A stretch of DNA of 64,000 nt from Skeletonema tropicum (GCA_037178625.1 CM074148.1:124001-188000), one strand, 5' to 3'. Counted from the stretch's first letter, positions 25,955-39,856 are shown. Translations and numbers: made by a program. Notes: a model not told the origin generated them from the letters alone.

Positions 25955-26690
25955 GTCGCACCGGGACCAGACAAACACTATAAACTGCATATTTTATCTA
26001 TCTACTTACTTTGTTACTCCTCCTGCTGCTGTTTTGCGCTGACACTGCCTTCACCTCTTCTAATTCCCTTGGGGATATCGAACCAAGCACGCAAGCTCTG
26101 CTTCGCTCGACTAAACCTAAACTCGCCTTCTTTGACCCAAGCACAAGACGAAGGTAGAAGACCCATCCCCATCACTCTATGTATATGTAGTACTCGTCAT
26201 CCTCAGCTCAGCCTCAGCGAGAGGACTGACTACACAGAGAGAGATTCACTATGGATGGATTCCAATCGAAATCGAGCTGGAGCCAATCCTATTATAGTCT
26301 CGGCAGATTGAACCCTTCGTGGGAAGCATTGCCATTGCACTCGGCTCGGCAGCGCAAGTAGTGGACCAGTAGACGTGTGGAAGGCTTCAACTTCGATCTA
26401 CGACATAGCTGGAGAAGAGATAACGCTTCTCATGAAGATGGAGCCAAAACGAGGATCAGCAGGTTGAACTCTCGACATCTTTCATACACGTCTGGATGAC
26501 TGAAGATAGACGGACGATGAGACATACAATACAACGCAGACGCAGCCAGCGAAATTCGGCCACCAAACCTGAAAGAGCGAAGGCCGAGCAAAAGAAAGGA
26601 CAAAGGCGGGTAGTAAGTGCAATAATGATGTATCGTATTTCAGATTGCAGACGGGGTGGGGGCCAAAATGAGTGGCAAAAAAAGGAGCAA

Positions 26691-26808
26691 AAGAACAACA
26701 CCAGGGATTCCAACGTGGTCCCCCACCGTAGTACTAACCTGGCCCGACAGTGCTTAACTTCGCTGAGCAGACGGGAAGCGGTGCTGTCACTGTGGTATGG
26801 TCGTTCCT
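26691..26808 (-). rRNA. 5S rRNA copy 26
   Basis: 118 nt, canonical; distance 854. Confidence 0.94.
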
Positions 26809-27546
26809 GTCGCACCGGGACCAGACAAACACTATAAACTGCATATTTTATCTACTTACTTTGTTACTCCTTCCTGCTGCTGTTTTGCGCTGACACTGCC
26901 TTCACCTCTTCTAATTCCTCTTGGGGATATCGAACCAAGCACGCAAGCTCTGCTTCGCGCTCGACTAAACCTAAACTCGCCTTCTTTGACCCAAGCACAA
27001 GACGAAGGTAGAAGACCCATCCCCCCATCACTCTATGTATATGTAACTCGTCATCCTCAGCTCAGCCTCAGCGAGAGGACTGACTACACAGAGAGAGATT
27101 CAACTATGGATGGATTCCAATCGAAATCGAGCTGGAGCCAATCCTATTATAGTCTCGGCAGATTGAACCCTTCGTGGGAAGCATTGCCATTGCACTCGGC
27201 TCGGCAGCGCAAGTAGTGGACCAGTAGACGTGTGGAAGGCTTCAACTTCGATCTACGACATAGCTGAGAAGAGATAACGCTTCTCATGAAGATGGAGCCA
27301 AAACGAGGATCAGCAGGTTGAACTCTCGACATCTTTCATACACGTCTGGATGACTGAAGATAGACGGACGATGAGACATACAATACAACGCAGACGCAGC
27401 CAGCGAAATTCGGCCACCAAACCTGAAAGAGCGAAGGCCGAGCAAAAGAAAGGACAAAGGCGGGTAGTAAGTGCAATAATGATGTATCGTATTTCAGATT
27501 GCAGACGGGGTGGGGGGGCCAAAATGAGTGGCAAAAAAAGGAGCAA

Positions 27547-27664
27547 AAGAACAACACCAGGGATTCCAACGTGGTCCCCCACCGTAGTACTAACCTGGCC
27601 CGACAGTGCTTAACTTCGCTGAGCAGACGGGAAGCGGTGCTGTCACTGTGGTATGGTCGTTCCT
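27547..27664 (-). rRNA. 5S rRNA copy 27
   Basis: 118 nt, canonical; distance 856. Confidence 0.94.
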
Positions 27665-28401
27665 GTCGCACCGGGACCAGACAAACACTATAAACTGCAT
27701 ATTTTATCTACTTACTTTGTTACTCCTTCCTGCTGCTGTTTTGCGCTGACACTGCCTTCACCTCTTCTAATTCCCTTGGGGATATCGAACCAAGCACGCA
27801 AGCTCTGCTTCGCTCGACTAAACCTTAAACTCGCCTTCTTTGACCCAAGCACAAGACGAAGGTAGAAGACCCATCCCCATCACTCTATGTATATGTAGTA
27901 CTCGTCATCCTCAGCTCAGCCTCAGCGAGAGGACTGACTACTACAGAGAGAGATTCACTATGGATGGATTCCAATCGAAATCGAGCTGGAGCCAATCCTA
28001 TTATAGTCTCGGCAGATTGAACCCTTCGTGGGAAGCATTGCCATTGCACTCGGCTCGGCAGCGCAAGTAGTGGACCAGTAGACGTGTGGAAGGCTTCAAC
28101 TTCGATCTACGACACATAGCTGAGAAGAGATAACGCTTCTCATGAAGATGGAGCCAAAACGAGGATCAGCAGGTTGAACTCTCGACATCTTTCATACACG
28201 TCTGGATGACTGAAGATAGACGGACGATGAGACATACAATACAACGCAGACGCAGCCAGCGAAATTCGGCCACCAAACCTGAAAGAGCGAAGGCCGAGCA
28301 AAAGAAAGGACAAAGGCGGGTAGTAAGTGCAATAATGATGTTATCGTATTGCAGATTGCAGACGGGGTGGGGGCCAAAATGAGTGGCAAAAAAAGGAGCA
28401 A

Positions 28402-28531
28402 AAGACAACACCAGGATTCCACAGGTACGTGGTCCCCCACCGTCCGTACATAAACCTGGCCCGACAGTGCTTAACTTAACTTCGCTGAGCAGACGGGAAG
28501 CGGTGCTGTCACTTGGTATGGGTCGGTTCCT
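28402..28531 (-). rRNA. 5S rRNA copy 28 (many indels)
   Basis: About 130 nt, with several private insertions and losses, including a duplicated TTAAC near 28470 and changes in the 5' end near 28515-28528. As written it would not fold as a normal 5S. It lies in the zone where units are inflated. Confidence 0.75.
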
Positions 28532-29315
28532 GTCGCACCGGGACCCCAGACAAACACTATAAACTGCATATTTTATCTACTTTACTTTGTTACTCCTTCC
28601 TGCTGCTGTTTTTGCGCTGACACTTGCCTTCACACTCTTCTAATTCCCTTGGGGATATCGAACCAAGCACGCAAGCTCTGCTTCGCTCGCTAAACTGAAA
28701 ACTGACCCTAAAACTCGCTTCTTTGACCCAAGCACAAGTACGAAGGTAGAAGACCCATCCCCATCACTCTATGTATATGTAGTACTCGTCATGACCGGGC
28801 TCAGCTCAGCCTCAAAGAAAAAAAAAAGCGAGAGGACTCCTGACCTACAACAGAGAGAGATTCACTATAGGGGATGGATTCCAATCGAAACTTCGAGCTG
28901 AGGCCAATCCTATTATAGTCTCGGCAGATTGAACCCTTCGTGGGAAGCTTGCCATTGGGGCACTCGGCTCGGCAGCGCAAGTAGTGGACCAGTAGCGTGT
29001 GGAAGGCTTCAACTTCGATCTACGACATAGCTGAGAAGAGATAACGCTTCTGATGAAGATGGAGCCAAAACGAGGATCAGCAGGTTGAACTCTCGACATC
29101 TTTCATACACGTCCTGATGACTGAAGATAGACGGACTATGAGACATACAATACAAGACGCAGACGCAGCCAGCGAAATTCGGGCCCACAAACCTGAAAGA
29201 GCGCGAAGGCCGAGCAAAAGAAAGGACAAAGGCGGGTAGTAGTGCAATAATGATGTATCGTATTTCAGATTGCAGACGGGTGGGGGCCAAAATGAGTGGC
29301 AAAAAAAGGAAGCAA

Positions 29316-29446
29316 AAGAACAACACCAGGGATTCCAACGTGGTCAGGCCCCACCGTAGTACTAACCTGGCCCGACAGTGCCTTAACTTCGTGTAGCTGA
29401 GCAGACGGGAAGCGGTGGGGCTGTCACTGTGGTATGGTCGTTCCCT
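29316..29446 (-). rRNA. 5S rRNA copy 29 (many indels)
   Basis: About 131 nt, with private insertions near 29345, 29380, 29392 and 29418; the unit spans 915 bp. Confidence 0.75.
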
Positions 29447-30220
29447 GTCGCACCGGGACCAGACAAAACACTATAAACTGCATATTTTATCTACTTACTT
29501 TGTTACTCCTTTCCCTGCTGCTGTTTTGCGCTGACACTGGCCTTCACCTCTTCTAATTCCCTTGGGGATATCGAACCAAGCACGCAAAGCTTCTGCTTCG
29601 CTCGACTATAACCTAAACTCGCTTCTTTGACCCAAGCACAAGACGAAGGTAGAAGACCCATCCCCATCCACTCTATGTATATGTAGTACTCGTCATCCTC
29701 AGCTCAGCCTCAGCGAGAGGACTGACTACACAGAGAGAGATTCACTATGGATGGATTCCAATCGAAATCGAGCTGGAGCCAATCCTATTATAGTCTCGGC
29801 AGATTGATGCGTTACCCTTCGTGGGAAGCATTGCCCATTGCACTCGGCTCGGCAGCGCAAGTAGTGGACCAGTAGACGTGTGGAAGGCTTCAACTTCGAT
29901 CTACGACATAGCTGAGAAGAGATAACGCTTCTCATGAAGATGGAGGGGCCAAAACGAGGATCAGCAGGTTTTGAACTCTCGACATCTTTCATACACGTCT
30001 GGATGACTGAAGATAGACGGACGATGAGACATACAATACAACGCAGACGCAGCCAGCGAAATTCGGCCACCAAACCTGAAAGTAGATGAAAATAAAAGAG
30101 GGGGGCGAAGGCGAGCAAAAGAAAGGACACAAGGCGGTAGTAAGTGCAATAATGATGTATCGTATTTCAGATTGCAGACGGGGTGGGGGCCAAAATGAGT
30201 GGCAAAAAAAAAAGGAGCAA

Positions 30221-30348
30221 AAGAACAATCTTGGTGCACCAGGGGATTCCAACGTGGTCCCCCACCGTAGTACTAAACCTGGCCCGACAGTGCTTAACTT
30301 CGCTGAGCAGACGGGAAGCGGTGCTGTCACTGTGGTATGGTCGTTCCT
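30221..30348 (-). rRNA. 5S rRNA copy 30 (insertion near 3' end)
   Basis: 128 nt, with an extra block around 30229-30236 near the 3' end and an extra A near 30277; the rest is canonical. Distance 902. Confidence 0.8.
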
Positions 30349-31078
30349 GTCGCACCGGGACCAGACAAACACTATAAACTGCATATTTTATCTACTTACT
30401 TTGTTTACTCCTTCCTGCTGCTGTTTTGCGCTGACACTGCCTTCACCTCTTCTAATTCCCTTGGGGATATCGAACCAAAAAAGCACGCAAGCTCTGCTTC
30501 GCTCGACTAAAACCTAAACTCGCCTTCTTTGACCCAAGCACAAGACGAGGTAGAAGACCCATCCCCCCCATCACTCTATGTATATGTAGTACTGAAAACA
30601 GCGTCATCCTCAGTCTCAGCCTCAGCGAGAGGACTGACTACACAGAGAGAGATTCACTATGGATGGATTCCAATCGAAATCGAGCTGGAGCCAATCCTAT
30701 TATAGTCTCGGCAGATTGAACCCTTCGTGGGAAGCATTGCCATTGCACTCGGCTCGGCAGCGCAAGTAGTGGACCAGTAGACGTGTGGAAGGCTTCAACT
30801 TCGATCTACGACATTAGCTGAGAAGAGATAACGCTTCTCATGAAGATGGAGCCAAAACGAGGATGGGCGAACAGCAGGTTGAACTCTCGACATCTTTCAT
30901 ACACGTCTGGATGACTTGAAGATAGACTGACGATGAGACATACAATACAACGCAGACGCAGCCAGCGAAAATTCGGCCACCAAACCTGAAAGAGCGAAGG
31001 CGAGCAAAAGAAAGGACAAAGGCGGGTAGTAAGTGCAATAATGATGTATCGTATTTCAGATTGCAGACGGGGTGGGGG

Positions 31079-31098
31079 CCCCCCCCCCCCCCCCCCCC
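31079..31098. repeat. 20-base poly-C run inside an array unit
   Basis: Other units have GGGGGCCAAAATG at this place; here the two C residues are expanded to twenty. A similar 11-base poly-G lies at 31585-31595. Both are private to the most inflated unit and are probably sequencing or consensus artefacts. Confidence 0.7.
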
Positions 31099-31141
31099 AA
31101 AATGAGTGTCAAAAAAAAAAAAGCAAAAAAAAAAGGAGCAA

Positions 31142-31273
31142 AAGAACAAACACCAGGGATTCCAACGTGGTCCCCCCCACCGTAGTACTAACCTGGCCGG
31201 GGGGGCCCGACAGTGGCTTAACTTCGCTGAGCAGACGGGAAGCGGTGCTGTCACTGTGGTATGGTCGTTTCCT
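31142..31273 (-). rRNA. 5S rRNA copy 31 (many indels)
   Basis: About 132 nt, with extra C residues near 31172, a run of extra G near 31199-31205 and an extra T near 31269. The unit spans 925 bp, the longest in the array. Confidence 0.75.
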
Positions 31274-32052
31274 GTCGCACCGGGACCAGACAAACAACTA
31301 TAAACTGCATATTTTATCTACTTACTTTGTTACTCCTTCCTGCTGCTGTTTTGCGCTGACACTGCCTTCACCTCTTCTAATTCCCTTGGGGATATCGAAT
31401 GGGGCCAAGCACGCAAGCTCTGCTTCGCTCGACTAAACCTAAACTCGCCTTCTTTGACCCAAGCACAAGACGAAGGTAGAAGACCCATCCCCATCACTCT
31501 ATGTATATGTAGTACTCGTCATCCTCAGCTCAGCCTCAGCGAGAGGACTGACTACACATAGGATAGAGAGAGAGATTCACTATTGGGGGGGGGGGATGGA
31601 TGGATTCCAATCGAAATCGAGCTGGAGCCAATCCTATTATAGTTCTCGGCAGATTGAACCCTTCGTGGGAAGCATTGCCATTGCACTCGGCCTCGGCAGC
31701 GCAAGTAGTGGACCAGTAGACGTGTGGAAGGCTTCAACTTCGATCTACGACATAGCTGCTTGAGAAGAGATAAGCGCGTTCTCATGAAGATGGAGCCAAA
31801 ACGAGGATCAGCAGGTTGAACTCTCGACATCTTTCATACACGTCTGGATGACTGAAGATAGACGGACGATGAGACATACCAATACAACGCAGACGCAGCC
31901 AGCGAAATTCGCGCCACCAAACCTGAAAGAGCGAAGGCCGAGCAAAAAAAAGAAAGGACAAATGGCGGGTAGTAAGTGCAATAATGATGTATCGTATTTC
32001 AGATTGCAGAAGACGGGGTGGGGGCCAAAATGAGTGGCAAAAAAAGGAGCAA

Positions 32053-32171
32053 AAGAACAACACCAGGGATTCCAACGTGGTCCCCCACCGTAGTAACTAA
32101 CCTGGCCCGACAGTGCTTAACTTCGCTGAGCAGACGGGAAGCGGTGCTGTCACTGTGGTATGGTCGTTCCT
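32053..32171 (-). rRNA. 5S rRNA copy 32 (1-nt insertion)
   Basis: 119 nt, with one extra A near 32095; distance 898. Confidence 0.87.
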
Positions 32172-32929
32172 GTCGCACCGGGACCAGACAAACACTATAA
32201 ACTGCATATTTTATCTACTTACTTTGTTACTCCTTCCTGCTGCTGTTTTGCGCTGACACTGGGGCGCCTTCACCTCTTCTAATTCCCTTGGGGATATCGA
32301 ACCAAGCACGCAAGCTCTGCTTCGCTCGACTAAACCTAAAACTCGCCTTCTTTGACCCAAGCACAAGACGAAAGGTAGAAGACCCCATGCCCCATCACTC
32401 TATGTATATGTAGTACTCGTCATCCTCAGCTCAGCCTCAGCGAGAGGACTGACTACACAGAGAGAGATTCACTATGGATGGATTCCAATCGAAATCGAGC
32501 TGGAGCCAATCCTATTATAGTCTCGGCAGATTGAACCCTTCGTGGGAAGCATTGCCATTGCACTCGGCTCGGCAGGGCCCGGGCCGGCAGCGCAAAGTAG
32601 TGGACCAGTAGACGTGTGGAAGGCTTCAACTTCGATCTACGACAAAGCATAGAGAAGAGATAACGCTTCTCATGAAGATGGAGCCAAAACGAGGATCAGC
32701 AGGTTGAACTCTCGACATCTTTCATACACGTCTGGATGACTGAAGATAGACGGACGATGAGACATACAATACAACGCAGACGCAGCCAGCGAAATTCGGC
32801 ACCAAACCTGAAAGAGCGAAGGCCGAGCAAAAGAAAGGACAAAGGCGGGTAGTAAGTGCAATAATGATGTATCGTATTTCAGATTGCAGACGGGGTGGGG
32901 GCCAAAATGAGTGGCAAAAAAAGGAGCAA

Positions 32930-33047
32930 AAGAACAACACCAGGGATTCCAACGTGGTCCCCCACCGTAGTACTAACCTGGCCCGACAGTGCTTAACTTC
33001 GCTGAGCAGACGGGAAGCGGTGCTGTCACTGTGGTATGGTCGTTCCT
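32930..33047 (-). rRNA. 5S rRNA copy 33
   Basis: 118 nt, canonical, although the preceding spacer is inflated (distance 876). Confidence 0.94.
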
Positions 33048-33787
33048 GTCGCACCGGGACCAGACAAACACTATAAACTGCATATTTTATCTACTTACTT
33101 TGTTACTCCTTCCTGCTGCTGTTTTGCGCTGACACTGCCTTCACCTATCTTCTAATTCCCTTGGGGATATCGAACCAAGCACGCAAGCTCTGCTTCGCTC
33201 GACTAAAACCTAAACTCGCCTTCTTTGACCCAAGCACAAGACGAAGGGTAGAAGAACCCATCCCCATCACTCTATGTATATGTAGTACTCGTCATCCTCA
33301 GCTCAGCCTCAGCGAGAGGACTGACTACACAGAGAGAGATTCACTATGGATGGATTCCAATCGAAATCGAGCTGGAGCCAATCCTATTATAGTCTCGGCA
33401 GATTGAACCCTTCGTGGGAAGCATTGCCATTGCACTCGGCTCGGCAGCGCAAGTAGTGGACCAGTAGACGTGTGGAAGGCTTCAACTTCGATCTACGACA
33501 TAGCTGAGAAGAGATAACGCTTCTCATGAAGATGGAGCCAAAACGAGGATCAGCAGGTTGAACTCTCGACATCTTTCATACACGTCTGGATGACTTGAAG
33601 ATAGACGGACGATGAGACATACAATACAACGCAGACGCAGCCAGCGAAATTCGGCCACCAAACCTGAAAGAGCGAAGGCGCGAGCAAAAGAAAGGACAAA
33701 GGCGGGTAGTAAGTGCAATAATGATGTATCGTATTTTCAGATTGCAGACGGGGTGGGGGCCAAAATGAGTGGCAAAAAAAGGAGCAA

Positions 33788-33904
33788 AAGAACAACACCA
33801 GGGATTCCAACGTGGTCCCCACCGTAGTACTAACCTGGCCCGACAGTGCTTAACTTCGCTGAGCAGACGGGAAGCGGTGCTGTCACTGTGGTATGGTCGT
33901 TCCT
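33788..33904 (-). rRNA. 5S rRNA copy 34 (1-nt deletion)
   Basis: 117 nt, with one C missing from the C5 run near 33818; distance 857. This is the last gene copy with an indel. Confidence 0.88.
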
Positions 33905-34639
33905 GTCGCACCGGGACCAGACAAACACTATAAACTGCATATTTTATCTACTTACTTTGTTACTCTCTTCCTGCTGCTGTGTTTTGCGCTGACACTGCCT
34001 TCACCTCTTCTAATTCCCTTGGGGATATCGAACCAAGCACGCAAGCTCTGCTTCGCTCGACTAAACCTAAACTCGCCTTCTTTGACCCAAGCACAAGACG
34101 AAGGTAGAAGACCCATCCCCATCACTCTATGTATATGTAGTACTCGTCATCCTCAGCTCAGCCTCAGCGAGAGGACTGACTACACAGAGAGAGATTCACT
34201 ATGGATGGATTCCAATCGAAATCGAGCTGGAGCCAATCCTATTATAGTCTCGGCAGATTGAACCCTTCGTGGGAAGCATTGCCATTGCACTCGGCTCGGC
34301 AGCGCAAGTAGTGGACCAGTAGACGTGTGGAAGGCTTCAACTTCGATCTACGACATAGCTGAGAAGAGATAACGCTTCTCATGAAGATGGAGCCAAAACG
34401 AGGATCAGCAGGTTGAACTCTCGACATCTTTCATACACGTCTGGATGACTGAAGATAGACGGACGATGAGACATACAATACAACGCAGACGCAGCCAGCG
34501 AAATTCGGCCACCAAACCTGAAAGAGCGAAGGCCGAGCAAAAGAAAGGACAAAGGCGGGTAGTAAGTGCAATAATGATGTATCGTATTTCAGATTGCAGA
34601 CGGGGTGGGGGCCAAAATGAGTGGCAAAAAAAGGAGCAA

Positions 34640-34757
34640 AAGAACAACACCAGGGATTCCAACGTGGTCCCCCACCGTAGTACTAACCTGGCCCGACAGT
34701 GCTTAACTTCGCTGAGCAGACGGGAAGCGGTGCTGTCACTGTGGTATGGTCGTTCCT
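34640..34757 (-). rRNA. 5S rRNA copy 35
   Basis: 118 nt, canonical; distance 853. The T variant of the CCCATC(C/T)CC site is in its upstream spacer at 34968. Confidence 0.95.
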
Positions 34758-35488
34758 GTCGCACCGGGACCAGACAAACACTATAAACTGCATATTTTAT
34801 CTACTTACTTTGTTACTCCTTCCTGCTGCTGTTTTGCGCTGACACTGCCTTCACCTCTTCTAATTCCCTTGGGGATATCGAACCAAGCACGCAAGCTCTG
34901 CTTCGCTCGACTAAACCTAAACTCGCCTTCTTTGACCCAAGCACAAGACGAAGGTAGAAGACCCATCTCCATCACTCTATGTATATGTAGTACTCGTCAT
35001 CCTCAGCTCAGCCTCAGCGAGAGGACTGACTACACAGAGAGAGATTCACTATGGATGGATTCCAATCGAAATCGAGCTGGAGCCAATCCTATTATAGTCT
35101 CGGCAGATTGAACCTTCGTGGGAAGCATTGCCATTGCACTCGGCTCGGCAGCGCAAGTAGTGGACCAGTAGACGTGTGGAAGGCTTCAACTTCGATCTAC
35201 GACATAGCTGAGAAGAGATAACGCTTCTCATGAAGATGGAGCCAAAACGAGGATCAGCAGGTTGAACTCTCGACATCTTTCATACACGTCTGGATGACTG
35301 AAGATAGACGGACGATGAGACATACAATACAACGCAGACGCAGCCAGCGAAATTCGGCCACCAAACCTGAAAGAGCGAAGGCCGAGCAAAAGAAAGGACA
35401 AAGGCGGGTAGTAAGTGCAATAATGATGTATCGTATTTCAGATTGCAGACGGGGTGGGGGCCAAAATGAGTGGCAAAAAAAGGAGCAA

Positions 35489-35606
35489 AAGAACAACACC
35501 AGGGATTCCAACGTGGTCCCCCACCGTAGTACTAACCTGGCCCGACAGTGCTTAACTTCGCTGAGCAGACGGGAAGCGGTGCTGTCACTGTGGTATGGTC
35601 GTTCCT
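35489..35606 (-). rRNA. 5S rRNA copy 36
   Basis: 118 nt, canonical; distance 849. Confidence 0.95.
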
Positions 35607-36338
35607 GTCGCACCGGGACCAGACAAACACTATAAACTGCATATTTTATCTACTTACTTTGTTACTCCTTCCTGCTGCTGTTTTGCGCTGACACTGCCTT
35701 CACCTCTTCTAATTCCCTTGGGGATATCGAACCAAGCACGCAAGCTCTGCTTCGCTCGACTAAACCTAAACTCGCCTTCTTTGACCCAAGCACAAGACGA
35801 AGGTAGAAGACCCATCCCATCACTCTATGTATATGTAGTACTCGTCATCCTCAGCTCAGCCTCAGCGAGAGGACTGACTACACAGAGAGAGATTCTACTA
35901 TGGATGGATTCCAATCGAAATCGAGCTGGAGCCAATCCTATTATAGTCTCGGCAGATTGAACCCTTCGTGGGAAGCATTGCCATTGCACTCGGCTCGGCA
36001 GCGCAAGTAGTGGACCAGTAGACGTGTGGAAGGCTTCAACTTCGATCTACGACATAGCTGAGAAGAGATAACGCTTCTCATGAAGATGGAGCCAAAACGA
36101 GGATCAGCAGGTTGAACTCTCGACATCTTTCATACACGTCTGGATGACTGAAGATAGACGGACGATGAGACATACAATACAACGCAGACGCAGCCAGCGA
36201 AATTCGGCCACCAAACCTGAAAGAGCGAAGGCCGAGCAAAAGAAAGGACAAAGGCGGGTAGTAAGTGCAATAATGATGTATCGTATTTCAGATTGCAGAC
36301 GGGGTGGGGGCCAAAATGAGTGGCAAAAAAAGGAGCAA

Positions 36339-36456
36339 AAGAACAACACCAGGGATTCCAACGTGGTCCCCCACCGTAGTACTAACCTGGCCCGACAGTG
36401 CTTAACTTCGCTGAGCAGACGGGAAGCGGTGCTGTCACTGTGGTATGGTCGTTCCT
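36339..36456 (-). rRNA. 5S rRNA copy 37
   Basis: 118 nt, canonical; distance 850. Confidence 0.95.
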
Positions 36457-37188
36457 GTCGCACCGGGACCAGACAAACACTATAAACTGCATATTTTATC
36501 TACTTACTTTGTTACTCCTTCCTGCTGCTGTTTTGCGCTGACACTGCCTTCACCTCTTCTAATTCCCTTGGGGATATCGAACCAAGCACGCAAGCTCTGC
36601 TTCGCTCGACTAAACCTAAACTCGCCTTCTTTGACCCAAGCACAAGACGAAGGTAGAAGACCCATCCCCATCACTCTATGTATATGTAGTACTCGTCATC
36701 CTCAGCTCAGCCTCAGCGAGAGGACTGACTACACAGAGAGAGATTCACTATGGATGGATTCCAATCGAAATCGAGCTGGAGCCAATCCTATTATAGTCTC
36801 GGCAGATTGAACCCTTCGTGGGAAGCATTGCCATTGCACTCGGCTCGGCAGCGCAAGTAGTGGACCAGTAGACGTGTGGAAGGCTTCAACTTCGATCTAC
36901 GACATAGCTGAGAAGAGATAACGCTTCTCATGAAGATGGAGCCAAAACGAGGATCAGCAGGTTGAACTCTCGACATCTTTCATACACGTCTGGATGACTG
37001 AAGATAGACGGACGATGAGACATACAATACAACGCAGACGCAGCCAGCGAAATTCGGCCACCAAACCTGAAAGAGCGAAGGCCGAGCAAAAGAAAGGACA
37101 AAGGCGGGTAGTAAGTGCAATAATGATGTATCGTATTTCAGATTGCAGACGGGGTGGGGGCCAAAATGAGTGGCAAAAAAAGGAGCAA

Positions 37189-37306
37189 AAGAACAACACC
37201 AGGGATTCCAACGTGGTCCCCCACCGTAGTACTAACCTGGCCCGACAGTGCTTAACTTCGCTGAGCAGACGGGAAGCGGTGCTGTCACTGTGGTATGGTC
37301 GTTCCT
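37189..37306 (-). rRNA. 5S rRNA copy 38
   Basis: 118 nt, canonical; distance 850. Confidence 0.95.
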
Positions 37307-38038
37307 GTCGCACCGGGACCAGACAAACACTATAAACTGCATATTTTATCTACTTACTTTGTTACTCCTTCCTGCTGCTGTTTTGCGCTGACACTGCCTT
37401 CACCTCTTCTAATTCCCTTGGGGATATCGAACCAAGCACGCAAGCTCTGCTTCGCTCGACTAAACCTAAACTCGCCTTCTTTGACCCAAGCACAAGACGA
37501 AGGTAGAAGACCCATCCCCATCACTCTATGTATATGTAGTACTCGTCATCCTCAGCTCAGCCTCAGCGAGAGGACTGACTACACAGAGAGAGATTCACTA
37601 TGGATGGATTCCAATCGAAATCGAGCTGGAGCCAATCCTATTATAGTCTCGGCAGATTGAACCCTTCGTGGGAAGCATTGCCATTGCACTCGGCTCGGCA
37701 GCGCAAGTAGTGGACCAGTAGACGTGTGGAAGGCTTCAACTTCGATCTACGACATAGCTGAGAAGAGATAACGCTTCTCATGAAGATGGAGCCAAAACGA
37801 GGATCAGCAGGTTGAACTCTCGACATCTTTCATACACGTCTGGATGACTGAAGATAGACGGACGATGAGACATACAATACAACGCAGACGCAGCCAGCGA
37901 AATTCGGCCACCAAACCTGAAAGAGCGAAGGCCGAGCAAAAGAAAGGACAAAGGCGGGTAGTAAGTGCAATAATGATGTATCGTATTTCAGATTGCAGAC
38001 GGGGTGGGGGCCAAAATGAGTGGCAAAAAAAGGAGCAA

Positions 38039-38156
38039 AAGAACAACACCAGGGATTCCAACGTGGTCCCCCACCGTAGTACTAACCTGGCCCGACAGTG
38101 CTTAACTTCGCTGAGCAGACGGGAAGCGGTGCTGTCACTGTGGTATGGTCGTTCCT
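38039..38156 (-). rRNA. 5S rRNA copy 39
   Basis: 118 nt, canonical; distance 850. Confidence 0.95.
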
Positions 38157-38888
38157 GTCGCACCGGGACCAGACAAACACTATAAACTGCATATTTTATC
38201 TACTTACTTTGTTACTCCTTCCTGCTGCTGTTTTGCGCTGACACTGCCTTCACCTCTTCTAATTCCCTTGGGGATATCGAACCAAGCACGCAAGCTCTGC
38301 TTCGCTCGACTAAACCTAAACTCGCCTTCTTTGACCCAAGCACAAGACGAAGGTAGAAGACCCATCCCCATCACTCTATGTATATGTAGTACTCGTCATC
38401 CTCAGCTCAGCCTCAGCGAGAGGACTGACTACACAGAGAGAGATTCACTATGGATGGATTCCAATCGAAATCGAGCTGGAGCCAATCCTATTATAGTCTC
38501 GGCAGATTGAACCCTTCGTGGGAAGCATTGCCATTGCACTCGGCTCGGCAGCGCAAGTAGTGGACCAGTAGACGTGTGGAAGGCTTCAACTTCGATCTAC
38601 GACATAGCTGAGAAGAGATAACGCTTCTCATGAAGATGGAGCCAAAACGAGGATCAGCAGGTTGAACTCTCGACATCTTTCATACACGTCTGGATGACTG
38701 AAGATAGACGGACGATGAGACATACAATACAACGCAGACGCAGCCAGCGAAATTCGGCCACCAAACCTGAAAGAGCGAAGGCCGAGCAAAAGAAAGGACA
38801 AAGGCGGGTAGTAAGTGCAATAATGATGTATCGTATTTCAGATTGCAGACGGGGTGGGGGCCAAAATGAGTGGCAAAAAAAGGAGCAA

Positions 38889-39006
38889 AAGAACAACACC
38901 AGGGATTCCAACGTGGTCCCCCACCGTAGTACTAACCTGGCCCGACAGTGCTTAACTTCGCTGAGCAGACGGGAAGCGGTGCTGTCACTGTGGTATGGTC
39001 GTTCCT
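38889..39006 (-). rRNA. 5S rRNA copy 40
   Basis: 118 nt, canonical; distance 850. Confidence 0.95.
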
Positions 39007-39738
39007 GTCGCACCGGGACCAGACAAACACTATAAACTGCATATTTTATCTACTTACTTTGTTACTCCTTCCTGCTGCTGTTTTGCGCTGACACTGCCTT
39101 CACCTCTTCTAATTCCCTTGGGGATATCGAACCAAGCACGCAAGCTCTGCTTCGCTCGACTAAACCTAAACTCGCCTTCTTTGACCCAAGCACAAGACGA
39201 AGGTAGAAGACCCATCCCCATCACTCTATGTATATGTAGTACTCGTCATCCTCAGCTCAGCCTCAGCGAGAGGACTGACTACACAGAGAGAGATTCACTA
39301 TGGATGGATTCCAATCGAAATCGAGCTGGAGCCAATCCTATTATAGTCTCGGCAGATTGAACCCTTCGTGGGAAGCATTGCCATTGCACTCGGCTCGGCA
39401 GCGCAAGTAGTGGACCAGTAGACGTGTGGAAGGCTTCAACTTCGATCTACGACATAGCTGAGAAGAGATAACGCTTCTCATGAAGATGGAGCCAAAACGA
39501 GGATCAGCAGGTTGAACTCTCGACATCTTTCATACACGTCTGGATGACTGAAGATAGACGGACGATGAGACATACAATACAACGCAGACGCAGCCAGCGA
39601 AATTCGGCCACCAAACCTGAAAGAGCGAAGGCCGAGCAAAAGAAAGGACAAAGGCGGGTAGTAAGTGCAATAATGATGTATCGTATTTCAGATTGCAGAC
39701 GGGGTGGGGGCCAAAATGAGTGGCAAAAAAAGGAGCAA

Positions 39739-39856
39739 AAGAACAACACCAGGGATTCCAACGTGGTCCCCCACCGTAGTACTAACCTGGCCCGACAGTG
39801 CTTAACTTCGCTGAGCAGACGGGAAGCGGTGCTGTCACTGTGGTATGGTCGTTCCT
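39739..39856 (-). rRNA. 5S rRNA copy 41
   Basis: 118 nt, canonical; distance 850. Confidence 0.95.

Noticed and set aside
31079..31595. Poly-C and poly-G runs as G-quadruplex regulators
   Set aside because: They are private to the most inflated unit and absent from the other fifty; sequencing or consensus error is the simpler explanation.
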